From positions 5,793,501 to 5,857,500 of the forward strand of contig NZ_CP030059.1 of NCBI RefSeq assembly GCF_015291745.1: a stretch of DNA of 64,000 bases, in the 5' to 3' direction. Positions 34,078 through 41,810 of the stretch are shown one piece after another. The stretch comes from Bradyrhizobium sp. CCBAU 53351 (lineage in GTDB: Bacteria > Pseudomonadota > Alphaproteobacteria > Rhizobiales > Xanthobacteraceae). The position numbers and the translations under genes are program-made. Every line of letters begins with the position of its first letter. Within the stretch, counting starts at the first letter, position 1. The notes below the pieces were generated by a model. The model ran no database searches. It saw nothing but the letters and a program-made list of their open reading frames with translations, and was not told the DNA's origin.

Positions 34078-36747
34078 ATGTCTGACGCAATGGTTGCTAC
34101 TCGTGCCACCGAGAAACGCGGAACCGCTCAGCAGGTCGATGTCGCCGTGGTCGGCGCCGGATTTGCTGGCCTCTATCTGCTGCATCGCCTGCGCAAGGCC
34201 GGTTTCTCGACCGTCGGCCTCGACGAGGCCGGTGACGTCGGCGGCACCTGGTATTGGAACCGCTACCCCGGCGCGCGCTGCGACATCCAGACCATCGATT
34301 ACAGTTACACCTTCGATCCTGAGCTCGAGACCGCCTGGACCTGGTCGGAGAAATACGCGACCCAACCCGAAATCCTGCGCTATCTCGGCTTCATCGCCGA
34401 CCGCTACGATCTCAGGCGCGACATCCGCTTCAAGACCAAGGTCACCGAAGCCAAATGGGACGAGCAGGCCGAGCGCTGGCTCATCACCACCGACAATGGC
34501 GAACCGGTTTCCTGCCGCCATTACATCATGGCCACCGGCTGCCTCTCGGCGCCGAAGCCGCCGGAGATCGACGGCGTCAAGGATTTCAAGGGCGAGGTCT
34601 ATTTCACCGGACGCTGGCCGCATGACGGCGTCAATCTCGCGGGCAAGCGCGTCGCGGTGATCGGCACCGGCTCGTCGGCCATCCAGTCGATCCCACTGAT
34701 CGCCGAGCAGGCAGCGCATCTGACCGTGTTCCAGCGCACGCCGAACTTCGCACTGCCGGCGCATAACGGCCCGGCGCCGTCGGACCGCAAGACCTTCTTT
34801 GAAAGCGATCGCGCGGCCTATCGCGAGCAGGCGCGCCAGTCGATGGCCGGCGTGCCCTATCCGCAGCAAACGGTCGTGAGCTGGCAGCTCAGTGACGCCG
34901 AACGTCGCGAGCGGTTCGAACGGGCCTGGGCGGCGGGCGACCTCGTCCACATCCTGACCCAGCTCTGGGCCGATCAGGCCGTCGACGTCGACGGCAACAA
35001 GATCGTCCAGGACCTCATCCGCGAGAAGATCCGCGCGGCCGTGAAGGATCCCGAAACGGCGGCTGCGCTGATGCCGGATGACCATCCCTTCGGCGCCAAG
35101 CGCCCCTGCCTGGAGACCAACTACTACGCGACCTACAACCGGCCGAACGTCACCCTGGTCAATCTACGCCAGGAGCCGATTAAGGCGATCACCGCCGGCG
35201 GCATCACGACGGCCAAGCGCAATTTCGACGTCGATGTCATCGTGTTCGCGACCGGGTTCGATGCCATGACCGGCGCGATCCGCGCCGTGCATCCGATCAC
35301 CGGGCGCGGCGGCAAATCGCTCACCGACGTCTGGGCGCAGGGACCGCAGAGCTATCTCGGGCTCACGGTGGAAGGCTTCCCGAACTTCTTCATGATCACC
35401 GGGCCAGGCAGCCCGTCGGTACTGTCGAACATGGCGGTGTCGATCGAGCAGCATGTCGACTGGGTGGTCGACCGCTTGGCTGCGCTGCGCGATGCCGGCT
35501 TCACCACGATGGAGCCGACAGAGACGGCGCAGGCCGGCTGGAACAGGCACATGGCCGACTGCTCGATGCTGACGCTGCACCGGCTCGCCAACACCTGGTA
35601 CACGGGCGCCAATGTGCCCGGCAAGGTGCAGGGCCTGATGCCCTATACCGGCGGCGTCGGCCCCTATCGCAGCATCTGCGACGAGGTGGTCAGCCGCGGC
35701 ATGCTCGGTTTCAAGCTCACCGGTCCCGGAGGCGCCGCGCAATGCAATGACGGCGAGGTGGTGCGCCTGCAGCCGGACGTGCGGCTGGTGCTGGGCCTGC
35801 TCGCGACACTGAACCTGCCGCCGATCGAGTCGATGGGCGCGGAAGGCGCGCGCGCCTTCGTCAACGAGTTCAACAAGGGCCGGCCCGCGGGGCGGCCGAT
35901 CGGCGACATCGTCGATGGCACCCTGCCCGTCACGGGCGGCGCGTTGCCTTACCGCGTCTACAAGCCGGCCTCGCCGGGACCGCATAAGGTCGTGGTCTAC
36001 TTCCACGGCGGCGGCTGGGTGCTCGGCGACGAGCAATCGGACGAGCCGTTCTGCCGCGACATGGTGCGGCGGACCGGCATGATGTTCGCCAGCGTCGGCT
36101 ATCGGCACGCGCCGGAGCATCGCTTCCCGACCGCGGCCGAAGACGGCTATGCCGCAACGCGCTGGATCGCCGAGCACGCCGAGCAGCTCGGTGGCAGCCC
36201 GGGCCCGGTGCTGGTCGCGGGGTGGAGCGCCGGCGGCAACGTCGCCGCCGTCACCTGCCAGCTCGCCCGCGATCGCGGCGGGCCCGAGATCGCCGGCCAG
36301 CTGCTGATCTGCCCGGTCACCGATTGCACCTTCGATCGACCCTCCTACAACGACAATGCGGTCGGCTACTTCCTGACGCGCTCGTTGATGTACTGGTTCT
36401 GGGACCTCTATTGCTCGCCCGCCGACCGCAGCGATCCGCGGGTCTCGCCGCTGCGCGGCAAGGTCGCCGGACTGCCGCCGGCCTTCGTGGCGACCTGCGA
36501 ATTCGATCCGCTGCGCGACGAAGGCATCGCCTATGCCGAGGCGATGTCGGCCGCAGGCGTCCCGGTCGAGCAGTTGAAGGCGCACGGCCATTTCCACTCG
36601 TCCTTCACCATGGTCGACGTGGTGATCACCGGCGTGCCGGGCCGGGTGCAGATGGCGGAAGCCTTGCGGCGCTATGCCGGGCTGCCGCCCGAGGTCAGTC
36701 GCGACGAGCCTGGCCCTGGCTTCAAGATCGCGGCGGCGGCGAGCTGA
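34078..36747 (+). CDS. fused Baeyer-Villiger-type monooxygenase and HSL-family esterase
   Basis: The protein has 889 residues. Residues 20 to about 570 form a flavin monooxygenase: FAD-binding GAGFAG at 26-31, DVGGTWYWNRYPGARCD, a second Rossmann motif VIGTGSSAIQ near 197, and the BVMO fingerprint region FKGEVYFTGRWP (170-181). Residues about 610-880 form an alpha/beta hydrolase of the hormone-sensitive lipase type: HGGGW at 643-647, GWSAGGN with S717, D810 in CEFDPLRDE and H840 in GHFHSSF. The two parts would turn a ketone into an ester and split it in one polypeptide. The fingerprint His is Phe176. GGGAGG precedes the ATG. Confidence 0.92.
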   Translation: MSDAMVATRATEKRGTAQQVDVAVVGAGFAGLYLLHRLRKAGFSTVGLDEAGDVGGTWYWNRYPGARCDIQTIDYSYTFDPELETAWTWSEKYATQPEILRYLGFIADRYDLRRDIRFKTKVTEAKWDEQAERWLITTDNGEPVSCRHYIMATGCLSAPKPPEIDGVKDFKGEVYFTGRWPHDGVNLAGKRVAVIGTGSSAIQSIPLIAEQAAHLTVFQRTPNFALPAHNGPAPSDRKTFFESDRAAYREQARQSMAGVPYPQQTVVSWQLSDAERRERFERAWAAGDLVHILTQLWADQAVDVDGNKIVQDLIREKIRAAVKDPETAAALMPDDHPFGAKRPCLETNYYATYNRPNVTLVNLRQEPIKAITAGGITTAKRNFDVDVIVFATGFDAMTGAIRAVHPITGRGGKSLTDVWAQGPQSYLGLTVEGFPNFFMITGPGSPSVLSNMAVSIEQHVDWVVDRLAALRDAGFTTMEPTETAQAGWNRHMADCSMLTLHRLANTWYTGANVPGKVQGLMPYTGGVGPYRSICDEVVSRGMLGFKLTGPGGAAQCNDGEVVRLQPDVRLVLGLLATLNLPPIESMGAEGARAFVNEFNKGRPAGRPIGDIVDGTLPVTGGALPYRVYKPASPGPHKVVVYFHGGGWVLGDEQSDEPFCRDMVRRTGMMFASVGYRHAPEHRFPTAAEDGYAATRWIAEHAEQLGGSPGPVLVAGWSAGGNVAAVTCQLARDRGGPEIAGQLLICPVTDCTFDRPSYNDNAVGYFLTRSLMYWFWDLYCSPADRSDPRVSPLRGKVAGLPPAFVATCEFDPLRDEGIAYAEAMSAAGVPVEQLKAHGHFHSSFTMVDVVITGVPGRVQMAEALRRYAGLPPEVSRDEPGPGFKIAAAAS

Positions 36748-36878
36748 TTGCGACAAGGCGGCCGGGAACCTTTGTCCGGCTGCTGCGTTGGGTCGCCGTG
36801 GCATTGAGATGCAGCGACAGGTGTAGGCCCCGGCCCGCGAACTTGCGTGCTGGGGCATTTTTTGCGTGAGGCGAGACG

Positions 36879-37151
36879 ATGGGGGACGTTGTCGGAGAGT
36901 CCAAGGTCGATTTCGGTGCGCCTGCGGTTTTGTACAAATGGCCTTCCCTGGCAAATCAGCGCCGGGAGGATAGTGCGCCCTATCAGGTGATCGAGGGCAC
37001 GCTGGACGAATGCATTTCTGCTTTCACGGCAAAGCCGGCGACGACCCGGCATCTCTATGAGATCCGCACGGCAGCGCAACCGCCGCTGGTGACCGAAGTC
37101 CTCTCGCCCGAACACATCATCGAGCTGTCGCGCTGGAGAGAGTTTCTCTGA
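36879..37151 (+). CDS. small hypothetical protein
   Basis: This 90-residue protein (VLYKWPSLANQRREDSAPYQ, IEGTLDECISAFTAKP, TRHLYEIRTAAQPPL, LSPEHIIELSRWREFL) has a mixed pattern that looks folded and is of a kind seen widely in Bradyrhizobium. No function is known. It lies downstream of the monooxygenase-esterase but with its own start 131 bases later. Confidence 0.6.
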   Translation: MGDVVGESKVDFGAPAVLYKWPSLANQRREDSAPYQVIEGTLDECISAFTAKPATTRHLYEIRTAAQPPLVTEVLSPEHIIELSRWREFL

Positions 37152-37246
37152 CACTTCACGGGATCGCGGAGGAACCTTCTGCTGGTTTTTCCCGTTAACG
37201 CGGATCGGAAGCCAAGTCCGGAAGCCAAGTCGCGAGTGCCCTGAGG

Positions 37247-37552
37247 ATGCTTGAAGCTGGCGTATCGTCCCCCGTCGTGCCCTATGGCGCAGACCAGACC
37301 TTGTTCGTGGTGATCGATCGCCGCGACGAGGCGACCGAAATTCGCATCGAACGCAACGATCTCGAAGCGACCATCGGCGAGCTCGTCGCCGGCTGCTTCA
37401 ACGATCCCATCAAGGTGATCTCGTTCAACACGCTCGAGCATTGGATGAAGGACATCTCGACCGACGTCGCCGGCGAGATCCGCGCGCGCTGCGACATCGA
37501 CGGAATAGAGCTGCCGGACTATCTCAGCGACTTCGTCGAAAGCCATTCATAG
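37247..37552 (+). CDS. small hypothetical protein
   Basis: This 101-residue acidic protein (FVVIDRRDEATEIRIERND, LEATIGELVAGCFNDPIKVI, SFNTLEHWMKDISTDVAGEI, IDGIELPDYLSDFVESHS) has beta strands then helices. No family name is known to me. A GTG at 37277 in the same frame is an equally good start. Similar proteins are common in Rhizobiales. Confidence 0.6.
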   Translation: MLEAGVSSPVVPYGADQTLFVVIDRRDEATEIRIERNDLEATIGELVAGCFNDPIKVISFNTLEHWMKDISTDVAGEIRARCDIDGIELPDYLSDFVESHS

Positions 37553-37623
37553 AAAGAATTCATAGAAGGCCATTCGTGGATAGTCCGGCGCGCTAGAAGT
37601 GCCGCGCTGTTTGCGCCGGCAAC

Positions 37624-37651
37624 AAAAAAGCGCCGCTTCCGCGGCGCTTTT
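37624..37651. terminator. bidirectional intrinsic terminator
   Basis: The arms AAAAGCGCCGC and GCGGCGCTTTT enclose TTCC, with A-rich and T-rich flanks on the two sides. It serves the convergent genes ending at 37,552 (plus) and 37,666 (minus). Confidence 0.85.
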
Positions 37652-37665
37652 CGTGTGACACCCAC

Positions 37666-37752
37666 TTAGTGGTGCCAGAACAATGCCAGCAGCAGAACGA
37701 TCGGCAGCGGCACGCCAAGCAACCAAAGCAAAGCACCTCGTCCAAAACCCAT
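37666..37752 (-). CDS. tiny membrane protein (28 residues)
   Basis: The ATG at 37752 has a perfect AGGAGG five bases before it. The peptide starts MGFGRGALLWLLGVPLP and continues as one hydrophobic helix, ending FWHH. Near-identical tiny proteins occur in many Rhizobiales, to my knowledge without an assigned function. The terminator at 37,624-37,651 follows its stop by 14 bases. This, together with the strong ribosome site, argues that it is a genuine gene. It is probably inserted in the inner membrane. Confidence 0.7.
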   Translation of the reverse strand: MGFGRGALLWLLGVPLPIVLLLALFWHH

Positions 37753-37856
37753 GATGTCCTCCTCTTCTCTCCTGCCCAGATGACGCAGGAGGCGCGAAGA
37801 AGTTCCCCGGTTCGCGGGGAGGACGAATGCGTTCAGAGCATGGTTTGCTGGAGCTA

Positions 37857-38051
37857 AGCGCGCCGGTACTTGCCGGCGATGACGTCGATCTCGCGGCGGC
37901 GTTCGTCGGCAAAGGCCAGGAGCTTTTCGATCGTCAGCGTATCCGTGATCCGTTTGGCGAGCCGCTCGGCGCGCGCGGCCTGATCTTCGAGATACTGGAT
38001 CGTGTTCAAGCGTCCGACTCCCCAACAGCCCCAAATTGTCCGGACACTCAT
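37857..38051 (-). CDS. small helical hypothetical protein
   Basis: The protein has up to 64 residues. The conserved-looking part is TIQYLEDQAARAERLAKR, then ITDTLTIEKLLAFADERRRE, then IDVIAGKYRRA, a charged helical pair. The first 14 residues from the ATG at 38051 look less natural, and a TTG at about 38009 is an alternative start. Proteins of this type are frequent in Bradyrhizobium. The function is unknown. Confidence 0.55.
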
Positions 38052-38109
38052 GGTGCTTGAGAAGCCGCTAACAGCCGGTTAAGCGCGCCGCGTTGTCTTG
38101 ACGAGCGCG

Positions 38110-38628
38110 CTATTGCACGACCTCGAGGCGGACGTTGGTGATGCCCTTGTCGACCATGCCGAGCGCCTCGGCCGCGGACGGCGAGATGTCGACCACGCGC
38201 CCGCGAACATAGGGCCCGCGATCGTTGACCCTGACCGTGACGAAACGGCCGGAGTTGGTATCGGTGACGCGGAGCTTGGTGCCGAACGGCAGGCTGGGAT
38301 GCGCCGCGGTCAACTCGTTCTTGTCGAACCGCTCGCCGCTCGCGGTCTCCGTATCGGAATAGAAGCTGGCGAGGCCATGCGACGCGGTCTGCTTGGCGTT
38401 ACCGTCGGGGACGCGCGCCCGGCTGATCGGGCGCGGATGCAGCGCCGCCACGCGGTGCGGCCGCTCGACCGCGGCCTGCCTGTTGGCGCCGGCGAGATCG
38501 GCCTTCTGGCGGCCGACCGGCGATTGCGCGCAGGCCGCAAGCGAGGCGGCGCCGGCAATGGCCAGCAGCAGCCGGCACGAGATTGCGAAGGAAATCCGGG
38601 CAGTTTCGGCACGTGCAATGCAAGACAT
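38110..38628 (-). CDS. rlpA: RlpA family septal-ring lipoprotein
   Basis: This 172-residue protein has a lipoprotein signal with lipobox LAACA. A polar linker follows, and then the RlpA double-psi barrel: GLASFYSDTETASGERFDKN, LTAAHPSLPFGTKLRVTDT, VTVRVNDRGPYVRGRVVDIS and AAEALGMVDKG. The family acts as a lytic transglycosylase or septal protein on denuded glycan. The SPOR domain of E. coli RlpA is absent, as is usual in rhizobial short forms. An ATG at 38628 with GGAGGGG upstream is chosen over the in-frame start at 38667. Confidence 0.85.
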   Translation of the reverse strand: MSCIARAETARISFAISCRLLLAIAGAASLAACAQSPVGRQKADLAGANRQAAVERPHRVAALHPRPISRARVPDGNAKQTASHGLASFYSDTETASGERFDKNELTAAHPSLPFGTKLRVTDTNSGRFVTVRVNDRGPYVRGRVVDISPSAAEALGMVDKGITNVRLEVVQ

Positions 38629-38781
38629 GGTACGCCCCTCCGAACGGGAGCGATTTTCGGTGGGCAATGAGGGCAGAACCTTGTCGGAACAAAAGCAGGC
38701 GTAGGGCCGCCGCCGTTTCGCGCCAGCTGTGACGATTCCACCACAGTGACGCGTCCTGAATCGGGACAGATTCGCCGGGAA

Positions 38782-38949
38782 TCAGCGCGATACGATGCGC
38801 CAGATGATGATGGGCCGCGTGTCCGGCCGGCTCTCGGCCGGCTCCGCATCACCCTTCAGGAGCTGCGCGAACTCACGCCAATAGAGTCGTCGCCAGGTCG
38901 TCTTCAAGCTGGCGAGAAAATCGAGCTCTCGTTGCGTCAGCGTGCACAT
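38782..38949 (-). CDS. short ORF at the end of the DUF1800-DUF1501 operon
   Basis: This 55-residue ORF starts 6 bases after the stop of the DUF1501 gene. It reads MCTLTQRELDFLASLKTTW, then RRLYWREFAQLLKGD, a Pro/Glu-rich stretch and RPIIIWRIVSR. The composition is natural and the spacing suggests coupling with the gene upstream. No family is recognised. It could be a small partner of DUF1501 or a chance frame. Confidence 0.4.
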   Translation of the reverse strand: MCTLTQRELDFLASLKTTWRRLYWREFAQLLKGDAEPAESRPDTRPIIIWRIVSR

Positions 38950-38955
38950 CGCGCC

Positions 38956-40206
38956 TCAGGCCACAAGGCCTCCCATCGGTTTGACGTCCGCGCTGCCGGG
39001 GAAGACCATATCCGCCAGCACCTTCTCCTCGACGCGCAGATGATCTCTGAGCAGGCCTTTCAGCACGGCGCGCAGATCGGTAGTCGGCTTGAGGTCGCGG
39101 TCTTCGAACAGCTGCGCCGGCTTCAGGCCCGGCCAGTCCGCGATCACGCGGCCGCCCGCGAGCCCGCCGCCGATCAGGAACGCGACCGTGCCCGTGCCAT
39201 GATCTGTGCCCTGCGTGCCGTTGATGCGCGCGGTGCGCCCGAACTCGGTGACGACGGCGACCACAGTCTCCTTCCATGCCTCGCCCATGTTGGTCTCAAT
39301 CGCGGCGAACGCGCCATCGAGTGCACCGAGCAGATTGTAGAGCTGGCCCGAGGCCGCCCCTTCCGCGATGTGGGTGTCCCAGCCGACGAAGCCCATGGCG
39401 CCGACGCGCGGACCGTCCTGCTTGGCGAGGTAGCGCGCGGCGGTGCCGGCCGCTTCCGCAAAATAAGCGCGCACGCGCGCGATGCCCGGTGGCGCCAGCG
39501 TCGGATCGTCCGACATCGCTTCGCCTGCGCCCGGTGCCCCGCCGAGCGAAGCGAGCTTCATGCGTGCCTGCAGCACGGTGGCGAGCTTCGGGTCGGTGTG
39601 CCGGTAGAGATCGAGCAGGCGGCTCTGGGTGTCCTCGCTCGCCGGCAAGAGCTTTTGCGGCACCCATGTCATCACAGGCGCGGAGCCGCGCACCACCAGC
39701 GGCGTCACCGAACCGATGCCGAGCGCGCGGCTGCCGCGCGGATCGACGCGGCCGCCCCCTTCCAGGGCAAGCAGCGCGCGGTTGAGCCAGCCCGAGGCGG
39801 TTGCGCCCGGCTTGGTGAAGCCGCTCTCCAGCACGTCCTGGCCGTCGAAATGCGAGCGCTCGCGATAGGGCGTCGCGGTGGCATGGACGATCGCGGCCTT
39901 GCCGCTCTTGTAGAGCCGGTGCAGGTTCGGCATCGCCGGATTGAGCGCGAAGAAGGAATCCAGCGGCAGCGCCGGCGGCTTGCCGTCCAGCACCAGCGCG
40001 CGGTCGCCGCGCAGCGAGATCCAGTCGGGATCGCCGACCGGCGCGACCGCACCGAGGCCATCGAGCGCACCGCGCAGGACGATGACGAGCAGCCGCGGAT
40101 CGCGTCCTTCGGCGCGCGCGATCCTGGGCATCTGGCTCCAGGCGAACAGCGCACCGGAGCCGGCCAGAAGTTCGCGCCGCGTCGGCAGGTGATTGACGAT
40201 GCCCAT
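38956..40206 (-). CDS. DUF1501 family protein, Tat-exported
   Basis: This 416-residue protein begins with PTRRELLAGSGALFAW, a twin-arginine signal, so it is exported folded. The body matches DUF1501, a sulfatase/alkaline-phosphatase-like superfamily member: LLVIVLRGALDGLGAVAPVG, HATATPYRERSHFDGQDVLE, GFVGWDTHIAEG, VVAVVTEFGRTARINGTQGT and DHGTGTVAFLIGG. The role is unknown. DUF1501 genes are usually found with DUF1800, as here. The ATG at 40206 has AGGAGG six bases before it, and a GTG at 40212 is too close to that site. The upstream DUF1800 stop overlaps the ribosome site. Confidence 0.9.
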   Translation of the reverse strand: MGIVNHLPTRRELLAGSGALFAWSQMPRIARAEGRDPRLLVIVLRGALDGLGAVAPVGDPDWISLRGDRALVLDGKPPALPLDSFFALNPAMPNLHRLYKSGKAAIVHATATPYRERSHFDGQDVLESGFTKPGATASGWLNRALLALEGGGRVDPRGSRALGIGSVTPLVVRGSAPVMTWVPQKLLPASEDTQSRLLDLYRHTDPKLATVLQARMKLASLGGAPGAGEAMSDDPTLAPPGIARVRAYFAEAAGTAARYLAKQDGPRVGAMGFVGWDTHIAEGAASGQLYNLLGALDGAFAAIETNMGEAWKETVVAVVTEFGRTARINGTQGTDHGTGTVAFLIGGGLAGGRVIADWPGLKPAQLFEDRDLKPTTDLRAVLKGLLRDHLRVEEKVLADMVFPGSADVKPMGGLVA

Positions 40207-40208
40207 GC

Positions 40209-41663
40209 TCACCTCCTCTGAAAATCCGCCGACATGAACAGCAATGCCAGCGCCTGCTGGCGGCTCTCGGCGCGGCCGACCGCCTGCTTCACCTCGCTCG
40301 CGATCTCCGATGCAAAGACGTCCTCGATGATGGCTTGCGGATCGGTCGTGCCTGCGAGGCGCTCGGCTAGATTGTTGGCGACATCGAGCCGCCGGCCGAC
40401 GCCGTCGATCCAGCTCGCCTCGTCATCCGGATAGCCTTTTGGCGCGGACGGGCGCCACAGCGGCTCGCCGAGCAGCTCCTGGCCGCCGGTGTAGCGGACC
40501 GGATCGACCTGGGTGATGCCGGTCGCACGTGCCATGCCCACGACCCATTCGCCGGGCCGCTTGAGCTTTGACGGCGGCCCGCGCCATGCCTCGTCCGACG
40601 ACACCATCGCGATCGCGACCTGCTTGAGATCGCCATCGGTGTCGCGAAAGGTTGTCGCCAGCTGCTCGACCAGGACCGGCGGCGGCTCGTCGGCGACGAA
40701 GTGGCGGGCAAGCTTGGTCGCGACATGGGTCGCGGTCGCCGGATGCGCGGCGAGATCGCGCAGCACGGCGCGGCCCTGCTCGACGTCCTCCTGCTCATAG
40801 CGCTTGCCGAGCACGGTCTGGCCGCCGGGCTCATGCAGCCGCGGATTGAAGATGAACTCGCCGCCATGCTGGGGATCGGCGCCCGGCGGCACCAGCGTCC
40901 AGCCGGTCATGACGTTCGCGAAGCTGATGACGTCGTCCTGGGTGTAGCCGGTGCGCACACCGAGCGTATGCAGCTCCATGATCTCGCGCGCGATGTTCTC
41001 GTTGAGACCGCGGCTGCGGTTGATGCCGGCGATCGAGTTCGCCCCCATCGAGCCGAGATTGTCGAGATAGAACAGCATGGCCGGATGGCTTTCGGCCGCC
41101 AGCAGGAGATCGACGAAATGGCCTAGCGCGTGGGCGCGAACCGCCTCGCGCTCATAGGCGCCGGACATGCTCTGGATCTTGTTGGCCGAGATGCAGAAAT
41201 GATTGGACCAGAACCACACCAGCCGTTCGGCAAAGCCGATCTCGGCAGTGAGCGCAGCTTCGGTCCGCAGCTTGGCTTCCTGCAAATAGATCGGACGGCC
41301 GGGATCGGGGACGGCATCGGCCGCCTGCTTCGCCGCCATCTCGGCGGCGTCCTTCTCCTGGGCATAGCCCTGTGCCCGGCCCTCGGGCTGCGCCTGATCC
41401 GCCGACGCCATCTGCTGCTTCTTGACCTGCTGCTGCGCCTGCTTGGCCCGCGCCGTCCGCCGCGCATTGGCATCGGCAACGGTGCGATAGGCCTTTGCGC
41501 TGGGGGGAAGGCTGGCGGCGGCGCTCAGTGTGAGCGGCCGGTCGAGCTCGGCAACCAGCGCGCCGCGCGGGTCGGTCCCGATCGCGGCCATCGATCCCGG
41601 CCGCGGTCCCATCCCGAAGCGATGCAGCGCCAGCAGGGCTTCTGTCTTGGCAGAATTGCTCAT
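40209..41663 (-). CDS. DUF1800 family protein
   Basis: This 484-residue protein is of the DUF1800 family: ALLALHRFGMGPRPG at the N-terminus, FAERLVWFWSNHFCIS, GAYEREAVRAHALGHF, NENIAREIMELHTLGV, DVISFANVMTGW and HVATKLARHFVADEPPP. No signal peptide is seen. It is the usual partner of DUF1501, whose gene starts 3 bases after its stop codon. The pair is suspected to act on an extracellular or periplasmic polymer or on surface attachment, but no activity is established that I can name. A perfect palindrome matching a BlaI operator lies 50 to 77 bases before the start. Confidence 0.9.
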   Translation of the reverse strand: MSNSAKTEALLALHRFGMGPRPGSMAAIGTDPRGALVAELDRPLTLSAAASLPPSAKAYRTVADANARRTARAKQAQQQVKKQQMASADQAQPEGRAQGYAQEKDAAEMAAKQAADAVPDPGRPIYLQEAKLRTEAALTAEIGFAERLVWFWSNHFCISANKIQSMSGAYEREAVRAHALGHFVDLLLAAESHPAMLFYLDNLGSMGANSIAGINRSRGLNENIAREIMELHTLGVRTGYTQDDVISFANVMTGWTLVPPGADPQHGGEFIFNPRLHEPGGQTVLGKRYEQEDVEQGRAVLRDLAAHPATATHVATKLARHFVADEPPPVLVEQLATTFRDTDGDLKQVAIAMVSSDEAWRGPPSKLKRPGEWVVGMARATGITQVDPVRYTGGQELLGEPLWRPSAPKGYPDDEASWIDGVGRRLDVANNLAERLAGTTDPQAIIEDVFASEIASEVKQAVGRAESRQQALALLFMSADFQRR

Positions 41664-41712
41664 GGCGATCGCCTCTTTCTTCGCGCCTGCCCTGATCGCG
41701 AGTCGTTAGAAG

Positions 41713-41740
41713 CTACGATTTGTAATGCTACAAATCGTAG
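41713..41740. promoter_or_regulatory. candidate BlaI-family operator upstream of the DUF1800-DUF1501 operon
   Basis: A perfect inverted repeat has 12-base arms CTACGATTTGTA and TACAAATCGTAG separated by ATGC. The core TGTAATGCTACA matches the TGTA-N4-TACA form used by BlaI/MecI repressors. It shares the TGTAAYGCTACA core with the site upstream of the blaI-like gene. It lies between the M56 gene and the DUF1800 start. Confidence 0.7.
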
Positions 41741-41810
41741 CATTCACATTGCCGGCCGACAAGCGGAGATTGCGACGCCTCCGTCAAGAAATCGCGAGCC
41801 GCCACCCTGC

